Shown here: positions 24,331-35,367 of the stretch, piece by piece
Numbering within the stretch: the first letter of the stretch is position 1
Layout: each line of letters opens with the position of its first letter
NCBI RefSeq assembly: GCF_052857255.1
Contig: NC_135497.1
Coordinates: 114,538,456 to 114,602,455, forward strand
DNA length: 64,000 nucleotides
Source of the DNA: Amblyomma americanum
Lineage: Eukaryota; Arthropoda; Arachnida; Ixodida; Ixodidae
Reading direction: 5' to 3'
Program-made: the position numbers and the translations under genes
Notes under the pieces: model-generated
What the model was told of the DNA's origin: nothing
Database searches by the model: none
The model's input: the letters and a program-made list of their open reading frames with translations, nothing else

Positions 24331-25592
24331 ACGCGAGGAAAGAAATAACACAGGGACTGATGGCGACCGGGCTCTCACGGACATGCGTTGACGCTGGTGC
24401 GAGACCGAGTTGAAAAAACAGCACGGAGAGAGGACGCCGGACGAGGTTGACACAGCGCAAATGCTGCATACACATCCAGTCAATGCATTCTTCGAATACA
24501 GCCTCAATCATTTTTTTTCAGTATGCTGTCTTCTCCACCTCCGTCTTTTCCATAACATTATCTGTGACACCATATTTTCACAGAGATGGCGTCTGGCAAG
24601 TTCTTTTTCAATTCAATTTCGCACTCTAAAACAGAAAAGAGTAAAAATGGAGTAAACTCCCCCTGGCGCACTCTCTTTTTACTCCCATATAGGCGTACTC
24701 GTTTTTTGAGCGTAGTACGTCAACATATGCTCCGTAGAAAGGCGTCGGTGCTGTCACAAAGTTATACAGGGCACTGGTGATCGTGAATACCACAAATGGC
24801 AGAAAATTCTTCCTCATCTGGATTGAGATCGAGTACAGGCAGACTAACGCAGGGGTGGAGACAGATCCTGCCTGCCTCTAAATGCACATTAAATTATTAA
24901 CAGGCATGGCCGTGTCTGGATTCGCTCCCTCGCTCAGCCAAGGGCGCTTCTGTATGCGCGAAATCATCGCCGTCGCAGGCTTTCCGCCAGCCAAAAAGGG
25001 CTCTTCGCGAAAACAGGACCTTCAGAAAATGTTTGTAAACTTAGAAGTAACCACGTATTGGTTATTGTGCTTCACTTTGTGGTTTATTCACAGTGCTAGC
25101 CGTTAGGACGAAGGTTGCCTGCCTAAAACGAATTATATCGAGTGTTCGTGCATCCAAACGTGGCCGGGAGGCACGGTGGCAACCCGTACCCCACAGGGAC
25201 GCGATCACGTGACCATCACGTGCACATCACAGCTCTTTTATCTTACCAGTTCCGATACTTCATATAGGGTCCATGCAGTAAAAGCGGCGCACTGAGTGGG
25301 TCGAAATTCGGCGGTTTACGAATGCCGCGATGCCGATGGCCCGCTCGTTATTTATGCCATAGCGTAATCTGTGCTCAAGTTACGAATTTAGATATTGTGA
25401 TAAAAGTACAACCACCTGGCAAAAAAATTAACGAAACAGATGCAGCAACAAAACTTCATTGATATAGCAGTCTTAGAGGTAAAACAAGCGAAACTAAAAC
25501 GCTCGTCGGAAGATGATGGCTACAAATGGCGACAGATATAATTGACCACTTACAGATGGCGCCGAGATACGTAAGCCCCGGAGAAGTTGTCA
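24331..25592. other. Unassigned stretch, nothing recognised
   Basis: Mixed DNA between the large island and a hairpin repeat. No recognisable exon or repeat end. Confidence 0.4.
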
Positions 25593-25703
25593 CTGGGACA
25601 AGTCACTTCTTGAAGCGGAGTTTCGCGATTGGTATCATGTTTGAGATGGAAAAAAGCATCTTACCAGTTGGGAAACTCCGCTTCAAGAAGTGACCAGTCC
25701 CAG
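25593..25703. mobile_element. Short hairpin MITE-like repeat
   Basis: CTGGGACAAGTCACTTCTTG...GAGTTTC at the left pairs with its inverse ending in GACCAGTCCCAG at the right: about 32-base arms with a few mismatches around a 45-base loop. No coding potential. It lies directly before the 5' breakpoint of the RNase H-bearing LINE. Confidence 0.6.
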
Positions 25704-25705
25704 AG

Positions 25706-27600
25706 AAAGGAACATCTACTCCTCACTATGGACATTAAAGGGGCATTCGACAACATATCCCATGACACCATACTGGAGGGACCATAACCTGCTACCCCCG
25801 TATCTTTAGATGCATCACCGCTTTCTTATCGAACCGCACCGCCGCCATGGGCATCGGCTGCGCACGTTCAACCCCAGTACCACACCCCAATGAATACACT
25901 ACCCAGGCCCCAGTCATCTCACCACTTCTCTGGAACATCGCCATGACCACGCTGGCGGACAAACTTTCCATATACTCCATCACATTGGCAACACACTTTA
26001 CGCTGATGGCATTACCACCTGGTCTGCTCATGGTCCCTTGGCCGACAAAGAGGCCATACATACATACAGCCCAAGCCCTTGTCACCTCAAGTGGCATGCA
26101 ATGTGTCCAGAGAAATCGGAAGTTATCCGTATCCATGGCCACAACTACATACACATTGCCGGGACGCATTGACCTCCAAATGCATAACCACTTCATCACG
26201 GAACTCCCACTAATACGCGTCCTTTCCTCTGGCTCCAACAGGATGGACGCCATACTCATACCATTACTACCCTTCGAACCACTGCTCTCAACGTCACCCG
26301 CATGATACGACGGATTGCCGGTCGTCGAAAGTGCATGCGTGAAGACAACACTTTGCGCCTGGTAACGGCCCTCGCTATAAGTCGCATCCAATACAGCCTG
26401 CCCCACCACCACCTCATTCATGCAGACTTAAACAAGGTGAACGTTCTCATATGCGCCCACTACAATTAAGACTGCCCTCGGCCTCTCAATCTGTTCCTCT
26501 ACAACACTCCCCTCGCCCTTGGCACCCGCAGCCTTTTCTAAGAGATACAGGAGGCTGTCCTCAACTATCAGCGTACTCGCCTCCTCACTACTACGGCAGG
26601 CAGAGCCATTCTCCACGATATTGGCGACCACAAGCTTCACGCACCCTGGCCCTCACAGGCATCCTCCCTGTGCAAGTACGCTCACATCTCCACTTTGATC
26701 CCCTCCCGCTTTACATGCAACACGAACTCCAGGCTACCCGACGTCAGGCCCGCGTTCGCTACCACCGCAGGAAGTACGTTAACGACACGACGGTGGTATA
26801 TGTGGACGCAGCCTCCTACCCACAACCCTCCAAGCATGCTTTCGCGGTGGTCTACCACTCCTTATCCCCCTCCTTGCTGCATCATTTGACGCCCCTGACC
26901 CAGCAGCGGCGGAGACTATTACCATCGCACTCACCATCAAATAGCAGAACAAACAAAAGCACAGCTCCCGCATTAACACCGACTCGCAGGCTGCGTGTCG
27001 GACCTTCACCGACAGCCGAGTTCCCAAACTTGTCCTCCGCATTTTGGGCGCCACCCTCCATCAAGATCATGTCATCACCTGGGCCACCGGACACGAAGGC
27101 CTAGAAGGCAACGTCAGGGCTGACGCCTTAGCTCGTGAGATTACCAACCGAGCGAGGGCAAACGGCCCAGACATGCACCCCCTTTCGGCCCACTACTCAC
27201 GCGCCTTGAGACCTTACGATTCAATCGGCGCATATACCCCCTTCCACACAAACACCTTTCTTCGCTAGACGCCTACATTCTCCAGCGAATCCAGGCCCTT
27301 ACTTCCCCCACCTGCAACATCGACTCAGCCTTCACCAAACGCAATATCAATGAATGCCCATGGTGCTGCACACCCCTACATATCTTCATATCACATGGAC
27401 GTGCACTCATAAACTACACCACTTAAAATTGCCCAATGCGGCCTTGGAGCAGTGGGAGGTGAGGCTGTCTAGCGCCACACTGGAAGACCAGGAGGCACTC
27501 ATCGCCATCCCCATGGCGTCGGCCAGAGCCACTGGGGTCTTGGACTGAAGACTCCATCTGCTTTGCATCAACCACCTTCTTCTTCCCTCTGAATAATTGT
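25706..27600 (+). pseudogene. LINE remnant with RT and RNase H (I/R1-like group)
   Basis: A 5'-truncated element that begins in the RT. Motif A reads MDIKGAFDNISHDTIL (about 25730-25775). The next block gives APVISPLLWNIAMTTLADKL near 25910-25965. The catalytic box reads LYADGITTW near 26000, so the second Asp of YADD is Gly. An RNase H relic follows: VVYVDAASYP near 26800 and ITWATGHEGLEGNVRADALARE near 27075-27140. Its tail has a degraded Cys-rich stretch (ECPWCCTPLHIFISH near 27350) and a final EDQEALIAIPMASARATGVLD. Several stops and frameshifts break it. An RNase H domain downstream of RT is typical of I-group LINEs (family knowledge). It would have encoded a retrotransposition enzyme and is now inactive. 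Confidence 0.8.
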
Positions 27601-27604
27601 TTAT

Positions 27605-27679
27605 TCCTTCCTTCCTTCCTTCCTTCCTTCCTTCCTTCCTTCCTTCCTTCCTTCCTTCCTTCCTTCCTTCCTTCCTTCC
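27605..27679 (+). repeat. (TTCC)n microsatellite, LINE 3' tail
   Basis: About 18 perfect TTCC units follow within about 60 bases of the LINE stop codon and most likely form its 3' tail. The Glu-Gly-Arg-Lys repeat frame on the opposite strand is an artefact. Confidence 0.9.
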
Positions 27680-27871
27680 AACTGGTATGATCAAGGCCTA
27701 GCGCTAACCCTCATGCTTGGAAGATGCAACCATTGCAAAAGCGTAAGGAGGAACAGGTAGCGCGAATCCGCCTCATTACCATGGATGTAATCGCCATTAA
27801 TTTTTTTCATCAAAAACTTTGCCAGTTCCTCTTCCACGTGAAAGGCTTCCAATGTCTAATGTTTTCAATAC

Positions 27872-28108
27872 GATTTATGGTCTCTGCTTTATGGGGTTTA
27901 ACGTCCCAAAGCGACTCAGGCTGAGCGACGCCGTAGTGGAGGGCTCCGAATAATTTCGACCACCTGGGATTCTTTAATGTGCACTGACCCCACTGTACAC
28001 CGACCTCTAGCACTTCGCCTCCATCGAAATGCGACCGCCGCGGCCGTGTCGAGCCTGCGTCTTTCGGGTCAGCAGCCGAGCACCATAACCACAGAGCCAC
28101 CGCGGAGG
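27872..28108 (-). mobile_element. Ruka-type tRNA SINE, minus strand, with 16-base target duplication
   Basis: On the minus strand the head GCCTCCGCGGTGGCTCTGTG, a mutated box B, the GGAGGCGAAGTGC body and the CCCCATAAAGC end are all present. Perfect 16-base direct repeats CTAATGTTTTCAATAC flank it at 27856-27871 and 28109-28124. The body is moderately mutated although the duplication is perfect. Confidence 0.92.
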
Positions 28109-28135
28109 CTAATGTTTTCAATACTTGGCCCCAAG

Positions 28136-28320
28136 CCACCGCGATGAGACAGTGGATAAGATGTCCTACTGCAGGACACAAGGTCATGGGATTGAATCCC
28201 GGTCGAGCTGGACGCATTTCGATCAGGGCGAAATGCAAAAACTCATGTGTGCTACGCGATGTCAGTGTACCTCAGGTGGTCACAATGGTCACATTTTGGA
28301 CACAGGTGGTCACAATGAAT
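28136..28320 (+). repeat. Diverged tRNA-headed SINE copy
   Basis: ACAGTGGATAAGATGTCCTA, GGATTGAATCCCGG (box B-like), then GATCAGGGCGAAATGC and GTGTGCTACGCGATGTCAGTG follow the order of tick SINEs but with many changes. The end carries two copies of CAGGTGGTCACAATG about 32 bases apart. Confidence 0.55.
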
Positions 28321-29095
28321 GATATGCAGCGTTGCTCATATATAACCTCGAGTGCAGCTTCGGGACGCCGAGCCCCATTTGCCAGTACTGGTCCCGTCGT
28401 GATGTGCAAACTCCAAATTTCATTTTTATGTTACGGCGTCAACTGTTCTTAGCTTGTTCCTCAAAAATCAAGTGCAGCTTTCTAGGACATCACCTTTATT
28501 TCTGAGGCAACTGTTGAATATTGTAAGCTACTGTATGAACATATTAATGGGAATGGTTAACCTTCCAATGCATTGTAAAATCTTACCTTTAAAATAAGTC
28601 CTGCGCTCGCACTGAGTAGTTAAAACTGGCATAAAAACAGCGGGGTGCATTTTTGACAATAAATAGCAGAAAACTATAAGAGTCAAGAGGACGGATCTGC
28701 GAATATATTGATTGTTGTGCTGAAATCTTACTATGTGCGAAAAAAGTGCGTTCATAAACAAGTACCGGTTGAAAAAGTGCGCTTGTACAGAACTGCTGGG
28801 TATGAGGTTGCCCACCAGGGGCCCTGTGGCCTCGGAGGCAGCACTCTCCGGCAGGTACATCTTCGGGCACCCACCGACAAAAGAAACAAAAAAAAAACTC
28901 CCTGGACGATTTCGGTTGTCGATAATGCGAATTTTCAGTGCAGAAGACACCGCTTTGATTTAGCCTATAGACACGCGTCAGGCCGAGACGTCATGGAGAT
29001 ACGGCGTCAGCAGTGACTTTCATTGTGTAGGAAAAAGGCGGGACCGTCCGCATTGCGTGAGCCACGCTTGCGCGTTTTTGAGCATAATTCGCGAT
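28321..29095. other. Unassigned stretch, nothing recognised
   Basis: AT-leaning DNA just upstream of the THAP relic. A 140-codon minus frame (28528-28950) has no domain I recognise. Confidence 0.35.
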
Positions 29096-29290
29096 ATGGC
29101 GAGAAGTTGTGGTGTGGTTGGTTGCTTCGCGGGGCACAAGAAAGGAAGCTACATCAGTTTCCACAAGTTTCTTGCGATCAAATAGAGGCGAAAGCGATGG
29201 GCAGCGGCCGTGGAACGGAACAAGTGGGCCCCATGGGCGATGGATCACCTTTGCGGCTTGCATTGCATTTTCCGCATGGAAAGCAGATGA
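29096..29290 (+). pseudogene. THAP zinc-finger domain relic
   Basis: From ATG 29096 one frame reads MARSCGVVGCFAGHKKGSYI and then SFHKFLAIK, an in-frame TAG at codon 30 (29183-29185), RRKRWAAAVERNKWAPW and LCGLHCIF. The THAP signature is complete: C5-x4-C10, then C53-x2-H56 after 42 residues. The invariant Trp (codon 35) and Pro (codon 46) sit at the expected places. The usual Phe after the His is Cys, and a stop follows within about 8 residues. THAP domains bind DNA in host regulators and in P-element-type transposases (family knowledge). No transposase core was seen nearby, so origin is open. The premature stop and missing end make it a relic, unless a sequencing error created the TAG. Confidence 0.65.
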
Positions 29291-30249
29291 GTTCATTTGC
29301 GGCATTTTAGTCAGGCATTGTTGGTCTTCGGTCCACTTTCTCCAGGCTAAGTGGCTCGGAGAAAACAGGAAGCATATCACAAGGTTCGTCATGTGAAATA
29401 GCTGCTTCGCGCTGTCGTCTTTCTTGTACACTCTAGCAATCGGGTATGCTGTATCGGGTCAGAAGTTTAGACGTGTAGAATATCTTCTACATCGCGCTTC
29501 ATCGGTTTTATTTAATCAGTCAACACTAACCCCGCCGTAGCCGCGCTTTTACTTCCTGCCAACTGTGGGGTGGGGAAGGAAGCCGATGTAGGTCTCCGAC
29601 TGGCAATTTTATCTGCAGAAGGCTGAAGAAGTGTATGGAACTATTCTCCGGGCATAAAAAAATGTTTCTAACCACAAGCGACGCACATGCTTTGAAATAT
29701 TCGCACACATGAGTTAGCTTCGAAGGCAGCGTCGCTTGGCGCTGTATAGGCATACTGCGTTTTTGCATACACCCCGAGTCGCTGTTGACCGCAGCGCCAC
29801 CTTCGTTTACAAACATGACGTTTGTCTATAGCCCGGCATTCTACCGTGGAACATACAGCGTCAGCAGTAAGACCTTATATTTCGGAAATTAATTTATCTT
29901 AACCAACGAAATTTAATTGAAGTTAATTAAATTTACTTCAGTTGATTTCAATTTAGCTACCACCTGCCATCTGTGGTAGGAGGCGGCCACATGCCACGTT
30001 TGGCAGGTGGGAAAGCGGAGATGGAAATCCCCTCGCCGCGTTTAGGGAAGAAGAGGGACAGGGCAAGTGCGATAGGGAAGAGTAAGAGAAAGGGTGGGAT
30101 TCGGAGTAGCACAGTATGACATTCTCTCAGGATGATGGTGTAAATTCCACAGCCAAATGCAGGGCTAACTGGCTAAACGAAAGCTGTAACATCCTTCGCT
30201 GAGTAATGCGCTAAGTCGGCAAGCTTCGCTCTGCAATTTTTTTTTTTCC
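29291..30249. other. Unassigned stretch, nothing recognised
   Basis: Mixed DNA with AATTTAATTGAAG-like AT-rich repeats near 29905-29950. No feature recognised. Confidence 0.4.
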
Positions 30250-31212
30250 ACACTCACTCGTTCTTCGGCTTCAGCCGTCGCTCTAAGCGCGCAGCGGTGC
30301 CGCCCCTGAGCCCCGGCCTGCTCGGGCTGCGCGTTTCACGTCAGCCGCCGCGGACGAAGCGTGCCACATTCCTCTTCTCTCGCCATTACCACTCTCTTGC
30401 GTTCGCTCAACCGGTTATGCCAACGGGCTACTACAACGACGACACCGACGTCCAATCCAACGAACGTGCGGTTAACAGCTACGCTGTGAATTTCATTTCC
30501 CACTATGAGCCTAGCACCTCCAGAATACGAAGTAGATGCACTGACACGAGGCTGACTTTGCGGTGGCCTAGTGGCTAGAGCATACATTCTAATATATTAA
30601 TCTCATTTTCTTCGTGATCACAAGCCAGCTAAAGCTATGGATAATTCGCGTTACAAACTCGTAACGGTCCTGTGATCTCTATTTTTTGTCAGACGCTGCG
30701 TGTGTTCACTCTCTTCATTGTGCTTTTTCGTGCTCGTGAGTGGCCACGTGACCAGCGAGGCTAAGTGCTCAAGGTTTAGTGCTCGACATTTACAACGATC
30801 AACGGATCCACTCCGTGATCATCGCCGACAGAACGAAGTAACCACCATTCCATTCCGTAAAAAACTCTGGAGCCGCTTAAGCTCCGCCTTAAGAGTGAAA
30901 CGCGATAGGGTCCGCTCTTATACGAACAACATGGCGCCATCACTCAGCACTGCTTCTAGAGGCCCCCGTGCACAATCGAAACTTTCGACTCGGCTTCCTC
31001 AAGGACGAAAGATGACGTCACACTCACTCACGGCGTTCCTGGTGGCCTCCACGAAAAGTGGAAAGCTTCCGTTCTCTCAAGCTGCGCAAGGCCTTGCCGC
31101 TCGTCCTCCTGGGATTTTTTAGGCACTAACGACGCGCCGGATCCGCGACAGCTTTGGACTGTGGCGACGCCAGCAACGACGACGCCGCCGCCTTTTCCGC
31201 CTCACGAGCTCC
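30250..31212. other. GC-rich stretch with small repeat pieces
   Basis: Moderately CpG-rich. It contains an isolated SINE box A-like fragment GCGGTGGCCTAGTGGCTAGA (about 30558) and a repeat word GCTTAAGCTCCGCCTTAAG (30874-30892) that recurs inverted near 40924. A 140-codon frame over this area looks like translated repeat. Confidence 0.35.
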
Positions 31213-31216
31213 TTAA

Positions 31217-31753
31217 AGGAGTATAGACACCTAACATTTGGATGCGTGTTTTGTTTGTAATAATTCGCAAGGTATTGTTATACATGGGTTACCACGTGGT
31301 ATTCCACTACGACCGCTAAATAAGTTACAATCGAATTTATTTCTCGTGCTGTGTCGATTTCGGTTTCAACAGCCGAGCGAGGACTGTGACGTCAAAGTGT
31401 GGTTATAGGTGACGTGAGGCGTGCAAGAACTGAAATATAATCGCTGCTTTTACATTCGATGTTATTCCGGCTCTCGAAGAAGGCTGGCTTCAGCACTGTA
31501 GTGAATTGTAACGATGAGGCAGCGATTATATCGACGTTTTTCCATGCCTCACGTGACATATAACCACACTTTAACGTTTAACAGCCATCGTTCGGCTGTT
31601 GAAACTGAAATCGAAAAGGCATGAGCGAAAAATTCGATTTCGAATTATTTAGCGGTCGTAGGCGAATACCACATGGTGATTGATGCATATAAGTGTGTTC
31701 CGCATCATTGCAGAGAAGAAAACGTGCCACCAAAATTAGGTGTCTATACTCCT
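31217..31753. mobile_element. TTAA-flanked long-TIR MITE, 537 bp
   Basis: TTAA at 31213-31216 and 31754-31757 flanks an element starting AGGAGTATAGACACCTAA and ending in the exact inverse TTAGGTGTCTATACTCCT. Beyond these 18 perfect bases the two ends stay related for about 200 bases, sharing CGACCGCTAAATAA, TTTCAACAGCCGA and GTGTGGTTATA in opposite orientation. There is no coding frame. TTAA target choice suggests a piggyBac-like transposase in trans (inference). Confidence 0.85.
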
Positions 31754-31757
31754 TTAA

Positions 31758-33022
31758 CTCTACCGCATTAAAATGGCTAGAACTATACACCGGGGTATGG
31801 GACTATGTGGATGACAGGGCGCCAGTGAGTTGACAATTGATAAACGGGAGATGGCCTGCTATCGGCCATGAAAATTGCCCGGCCATAAAAAGCTGCCGCA
31901 AAATGATTGATATACCGCCCTAAAAGATGATCTAAAGATGGTTCAGATGGCAGGTTAGCGGTTGGCAGCACAATACCCACCCTAAAGGAAGGATCGGATA
32001 AGAGCAAAACTCAGCCAGGCTATCTACTCCCATCGTCGTCGCACCTCTGCTGAGACGTACCGCGAGATGGCAGACAAAGGTTTCCTCGCCATGCAAAAAA
32101 AAAAAGCTACATTGATTACGCGAAGTTTCGCTGCGAATCAAAGACGCTATAAATTTGTAATTTTTATGCAGTCACGGCATGAAGTACACTCATGTTTTTC
32201 TATGAAGTTCTTGTCCTTGCATGGGACGAGGTTTCGATGCCAGTAGTGATGGCTCTCTCTTACTTGCAGTGTTTGTGAAGAGTTCTCAGGCCATTTTGGA
32301 TGTGTTCGGAAGAGTAGAAGCAGCAGTGTAATATTGTTCCTGCGCTCAGGACTCTGTATACACGGTTAGTAGAGTCATTCTCATTGCTCGAAGTGCCGAG
32401 AGCTCTATTGAAGTTAACTAGACGTTCATTTGCACGGTTGCTGCGGCTGTTCAACGCCCTTAGTGGCCTGAGAACTCCTAAAACAGTACACAAACAACTC
32501 TGTGTGAGCTCTTCCGAAAGAGCTGCCTCATCGGTAAGTCTTCGGTGGTTTTCACACTTGGACCGACTGAGCTGAGCACAAGACTCGTTCCTGTCTTGAT
32601 GTCGAGAGGCAAGGAATCGCACAGGGCATGTGAATTTTCATGTTCCCCGAAAAAAATAAAAAGATAGTAAACTTTTCAGTAGTAACCTGAAGACGCCCCT
32701 AGGTTTGGTACGTACTAGTTCCAAAAATTTCGGGAGGCGTGTTCGCAACGGCTATCGTTGTGACCATGGCTGTTTGGATGACATCTTGACGTAAGTCTAC
32801 AGCTAGCAGTTTATTTTTGTCCAAGTGCCAGTGTCATTAAACTTCGCTTGCCTTCTCCAAAGATATGTCAAGACTCAGTGTCTGCAATACTTCAGTACAG
32901 CGCTAGTTCCACACGTTTGGATCACGTAATGTATGGATAGCTACGTCAGCCTGCCGCGAAAATCTACAAGGTGAAACGTTCCTGAGTGCTTTAGAGCGTA
33001 CAGCTTTTTGCTTCCTAGGGAT
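31758..33022. other. Unassigned stretch, nothing recognised
   Basis: Mixed DNA. No gene or known repeat seen. Confidence 0.4.
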
Positions 33023-33138
33023 GAGCCTATGCCTGAAGAAGGCATAGTAGATTCCATTGTTTCCCATTGCATCTTTGGTCGAGCCTATGCCTGAAGAAGG
33101 CATAGTAGATTCCATTGTTTCCCATTGCATCTTTGGTC
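33023..33138 (+). repeat. Perfect 58-bp tandem duplication
   Basis: Two identical, directly abutting 58-base copies (33023-33080 and 33081-33138) starting GAGCCTATGCCTGAAGAAGG. Each copy carries a small inverted pair, TATGCCT and AGGCATA. Confidence 0.95.
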
Positions 33139-33149
33139 GCCGATAATGC

Positions 33150-33700
33150 CGCAGTCCGGTCACCAGGTCCGAACAAAGTGGCGCAAGGCTGAAGGAAAGA
33201 AGAGAAGTGGACGACTGGCCCGCGGGAGAGCAGTAAAACAAGAAGCCCGCATGGCCTGGAAGAAGCGGCGTCCTTGAAGACGCGGCGTCTGCTCGCGACA
33301 AGGCGACATGTGCTTGGGAAGAGCTCGCGCTATCTGCGGCGGCGGCGGCGGCGCGGCACCGAGGCAGCGGCGAGGCGCCACCGCTAGAGTGCTTCGGCGG
33401 CAGCCTTATCGCGGCGGCGCTGGCCGCTGCGGCCGGGCCGGCGACGCGCAGCCGGCCGGCCCCGGAAATGTTCCTCTTCACCCGCAACAACCGCTGCTGC
33501 TGCTGCCCAGAAGCAAAAACAAAGCGGCCCTCTCTCTTTCGGGCCGCGCAAATCACCCCCAAGATGGCACCACGAGACGAGCGCCATGCACAGGCTGCCC
33601 GCCAGGCGTTCTCCGTGGCGTCGCTCAACCCGTTGTCACCGATCGGCGCTCTCGTATTACCCTCACCCCCGGGGTCTCCGCAAGCCGTTATGCATTCGCG
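33150..33700. promoter_or_regulatory. CpG-rich island with (CGG)n
   Basis: GC-rich, with a CGG-repeat run near 33335-33353 and CGGCCGGCC-type words near 33450. A 317-codon minus frame spans it and the tandem duplication, but a 192-codon plus frame overlaps it; neither has a domain. Regulatory role is inference. Confidence 0.3.
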
Positions 33701-35119
33701 GTTCGAATCGAGCCGCGCAATCTGCCACGAAGCGCTGACTTTACATCCTTGTTCGACACAAGAAATACGATGCTGAAGGAATGCGCTGACGCTCAGAGTT
33801 TTTCCTCGTATAGCTATCGTGAACTGAAATGTTGCCATAAATTTACTGCCGTGCATGGCATCGTCCTGTCGGCGAACTGTAAATAACGAGGAGTAGCCAG
33901 TCGGAGGTTAACTGGCCGTGTTAGCAAAAGCAACGCGACATGTAAGGCCACATGTAGCCTACCTACCTTGGACACTATTTTATTGGGAGAGCGTATGTAT
34001 CTGCATATACATATATGCAGAGTTGATACCTTTTTCTCTCCCCACATACAGATTGTTTCCGCCGGCTCGCCAGGAAGAGAGGAAATAAGACAACTTGTCA
34101 AGAATGTTTTTCTGACAGAGCCCAACCGACGTGTGAAATGTATTTCAAACGGTAGCTCATGGTGAACGCTGCGTTCTAAATGTACCGCGTAATCACCGCT
34201 TTTGCTCCTTTGAGTTCGTATGACCAGAGCAGCTGTATATTATGTATGAAAATTTCACCACAGCTAGTCTTAGCATGCTTGGAGTGCGCATTTACCCCTA
34301 TCTTCACGGGTACGCTCTTTCACCACCTTCCATCACACCTTGACATAGACGGATTCGTTCATCATAGCATTTCCTCTTGAGCACAAAAGCTCCTCTCAAC
34401 TTCCGAACGAGTGTGTTGATTTGCAGAGAATTTAAGTAATAACATCGTACTACTAACGTTAACATATTTTGGTTCTATCGAAGTCATAAAAGAGGCTGTG
34501 TGTAAAATCGGCGCGCAGAGCGACAGCTTGACGGGTGCCCAGGACACCTTACAAGGCGACAGCAGAACAGAGGAAAGTGGCACTCATAACAAAAAATGTG
34601 TTCCTTATGTCTCCCCAGCTCCCAGCAGAACCGTATACAATTCAGCAAAATGTGCCCAAAGTTCATACAAAAATTGCCGTTCCTTTTACCTATTCGGTTA
34701 AGCCAATAACGAATGCCAAACATACACGACAAAATCGGACATCAAAGCAACTTAACATGGCGCAGCACGATAAAAATAAATGCACAGGTGTGCACTACAA
34801 TAAAATGTATTCATGAAATTAACAGGTGCAAGCCAAAGCAATAAAATTTTTCGCGGATGTATCAAGTGATGATGGCATATTCCAGATTTTACCTCGGGAA
34901 AGTCAGTATCAGTGTTGTTATCTTGATTTAGGAGTGAAGAGTGAGTGACAATTTTTAAGTCAGTAGCTCGTTCCGTAGTTTACATTCCGCTGCTGTGCAT
35001 AACAAGTAGAGTAGGAAGAGTATAAAGACGCTCTCTTTCAATAGCGGTATTCCGCTCGACGCTGATTTAATTCATTTTTAAGGCACTTCTAGAGATTAAG
35101 TACCAGTTTTAATTGTTTT
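33701..35119. other. Unassigned stretch, nothing recognised
   Basis: AT-leaning DNA. No gene or repeat family recognised. Confidence 0.4.
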
Positions 35120-35133
35120 CATAAAAAGAACTT

Positions 35134-35353
35134 CGCGCTGCCGCCGTAGCTCAGTAGTAATAATGCACGGCTACTCACATGAAAGACGCGGGTTCGATCC
35201 CGGCCGCTGCGGTAGAATTTCTATGGAGGCGAAATGCTAGAGGCCCCTGTATTGTAAGAGTTAAAGAACCCCAGGGGGTCGAAATTTCCGGAGCCCTTCA
35301 CAACGGCGTCTCTTATAGCCTGAGTCGCTCTGGGACGTCAAACAGCCATAAGA
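35134..35353 (+). mobile_element. Ruka-type tRNA SINE with 14-base target duplication
   Basis: Head GCCGCCGTAGCTCAGTAG, box B GGGTTCGATCCCGG, body ATGGAGGCGAAATGC and AACCCCAGGGGGTCG, end GGGACGTCAAACAGCC. Perfect 14-base repeats CATAAAAAGAACTT flank it at 35120-35133 and 35354-35367. Confidence 0.92.
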
Positions 35354-35367
35354 CATAAAAAGAACTT

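Noticed and set aside
23031..24348. Plus frames of 314 and 217 codons
   Set aside because: They lie in CpG-rich DNA, are Arg/Ala/Pro rich without a domain, overlap each other, and minus frames of over 110 codons are open in the same place.
27407..27694. Glu-Gly-Arg-Lys repeat protein
   Set aside because: Translation of the (TTCC)n LINE tail on the opposite strand.
31578..31790. Minus 70-codon frame
   Set aside because: Lies within the terminal region of the TTAA-flanked MITE.
32903..33856. Minus frame of 317 codons
   Set aside because: It crosses the perfect 58-bp tandem duplication and a CGG-rich island, has no domain, and a 192-codon plus frame overlaps it.
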